35,650 nt of DNA, taken from an uncultured Bacilli bacterium (GTDB lineage: Bacteria; Bacillota_I; Bacilli_A; RF39; UBA660). Where the stretch lies: contig CALVXM010000012.1 of NCBI GenBank assembly GCA_944371305.1, positions 1 through 35,650 on the forward strand, written 5' to 3'. The translations under genes were made by a program, and so were the position numbers. Of the stretch, positions 35,326 to 35,650 are shown piece after piece. Under the pieces are notes generated by a model, which saw only the letters and a program-made list of their open reading frames with translations, was not told the DNA's origin and made no database searches. Position 1 is the stretch's first letter. Every line of letters begins with the position of its first letter.

Positions 35326-35449
35326 CTGTTTTTCCTTTTTGACAAGTATTAATGTGATTTTTTAAATATTGTAAAAATAATTCGTTCATCATTATTTGAA
35401 AAGATGTTTCATCTTTTTTAAATATTAAATTAAGTTTAAATTCGTTCAT
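35306..35449 (-). CDS. 47-aa protein upstream of the recombinase
   Basis: A short gene starting MNEFKLNLIFKKDETSFQIM and ending KGKTELSYVQ, with a GAGGTGG ribosome-binding site 7 nt before its ATG. It is basic and helical, with a central LFLQYLKNHI amphipathic stretch. Small proteins of this kind often lie just upstream of serine recombinases in Firmicutes elements and may act as regulator or excision factor. That role is inferred from position only; no family recognised. Confidence 0.65.
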   Translation of the reverse strand: MNEFKLNLIFKKDETSFQIMMNELFLQYLKNHINTCQKGKTELSYVQ

Positions 35450-35536
35450 TTTGCCACCTCATCAAAATGTATGAATTCAATTCATCTTTTATAATAATTT
35501 TATTTCGACATAATAATTCTATTTATCACCCCTCTT

Positions 35537-35573
35537 ATAAAAAAATAAGGCACCAACCCTTATGGTTAGTGCC
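35537..35573 (-). terminator. Minus-strand terminator at right end
   Basis: Minus strand stem GGCACTAACC/GGTTGGTGCC (one G-U), loop ATAAG, then TTATTTTTTTAT. It would end a minus-strand gene lying right of the window. Confidence 0.75.
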
Positions 35574-35583
35574 TCAGACTGTT

Positions 35584-35625
35584 GACAAATAGGTATATAA
35601 ATTACTTATTTGTCTTTTTTTATTT
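35584..35625 (+). terminator. Plus-strand hairpin with T run at right end
   Basis: Stem GACAAATAGGTA/TACTTATTTGTC (one G-U), then T7. No plus-strand gene leads into it within view, so it may belong to an element end. Confidence 0.55.
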
Positions 35626-35650
35626 AATTTTAACTTGAAAATTATGAAAA

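Larger units (their letters stand above)
35450..35650. other. Right-end intergenic stretch of the element
   Basis: No gene found in these 200 bases. They hold a 15-bp palindrome ATGAATTCAATTCAT (35471-35485) just upstream of the 47-aa gene, then two opposing hairpins listed separately. Any gene further right in the element is outside the window. Confidence 0.6.

Overview
The window is very AT-rich and reads as a chromosome segment of a low-GC Gram-positive bacterium in the wider Bacilli/Mollicutes-like branch. Evidence is Bacillus-type families (CdaA/CdaR, PcrA, NAD-dependent LigA, long-form HPF, SecA with a SEC-C tail, UPF0316, UPF0374/NtdP), strong AGGAGG/GGTGAT ribosome-binding sites and TTG starts. 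Rubredoxin and ferredoxin proteins suggest an anaerobe. The set of prepilin/FGE-like, bactofilin-like and collagen-like surface proteins resembles uncultured gut Bacilli, but I cannot name a species.

Layout, left to right. (1) 1-756: 5' part of a 16S rRNA gene on the minus strand, running off the left edge, with a boxA-like site and two tandem promoters. (2) 757-7609: minus-strand housekeeping and envelope genes (NtdP-like phosphatase, CtpA-type S41 protease, tRNA-Glu behind a membrane protein, GerS/YdcC-like lipoprotein, cdaR-cdaA for c-di-AMP, a tail-anchored Asn/Gln/Pro-rich protein), with one small plus-strand DUF378 gene. (3) 7694-10246: ligA and a five-gene tRNA operon (Val-Thr-Tyr-Gln-Lys). 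(4) 10255-13761: an S1-domain regulator, then nfu convergent with a YutH-like kinase-fold protein (an arrangement recalled from Bacillus), a DUF1292-like protein, a PH-domain protein and a double-thioredoxin membrane protein. (5) 13900-19139: hpf, secA, a RhuM-family gene fused transcriptionally behind secA, and a membrane protein with a bactofilin-like outer part. (6) 19236-24208: UPF0316 protein, a lipoprotein, and a tight minus-strand unit pcrA - 55-aa membrane protein - prepilin with FGE/C-type-lectin-like C-terminus. (7) 24237-29018: rnr, then a three-gene NitT/TauT-type ABC importer whose genes overlap by 8 nt each. (8) 29040-31925: collagen-motif Cys-rich protein, ferredoxin and rubredoxin-type proteins, UvsE. 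(9) 31922-35650: the 3' two thirds of a P-type Ca2+-ATPase gene, cut at the codons of its PEGLP ion-binding motif by an element carrying a large serine recombinase, which continues beyond the right edge.

Most protein genes carry an extended -10 box (TGnTATAAT) only about 15-27 nt before the start codon, while rRNA, tRNA and a few protein promoters add a clear -35. Almost every unit ends in an intrinsic terminator that often overlaps the stop codon.

The least explained parts are the pcrA/small-membrane-protein/prepilin-lectin unit, RhuM in the secA operon, the recombinase insertion into PEGLP, and several spore-coat-like families with no sporulation locus in view. No CRISPR array, riboswitch, reverse transcriptase or complete transposon was found.
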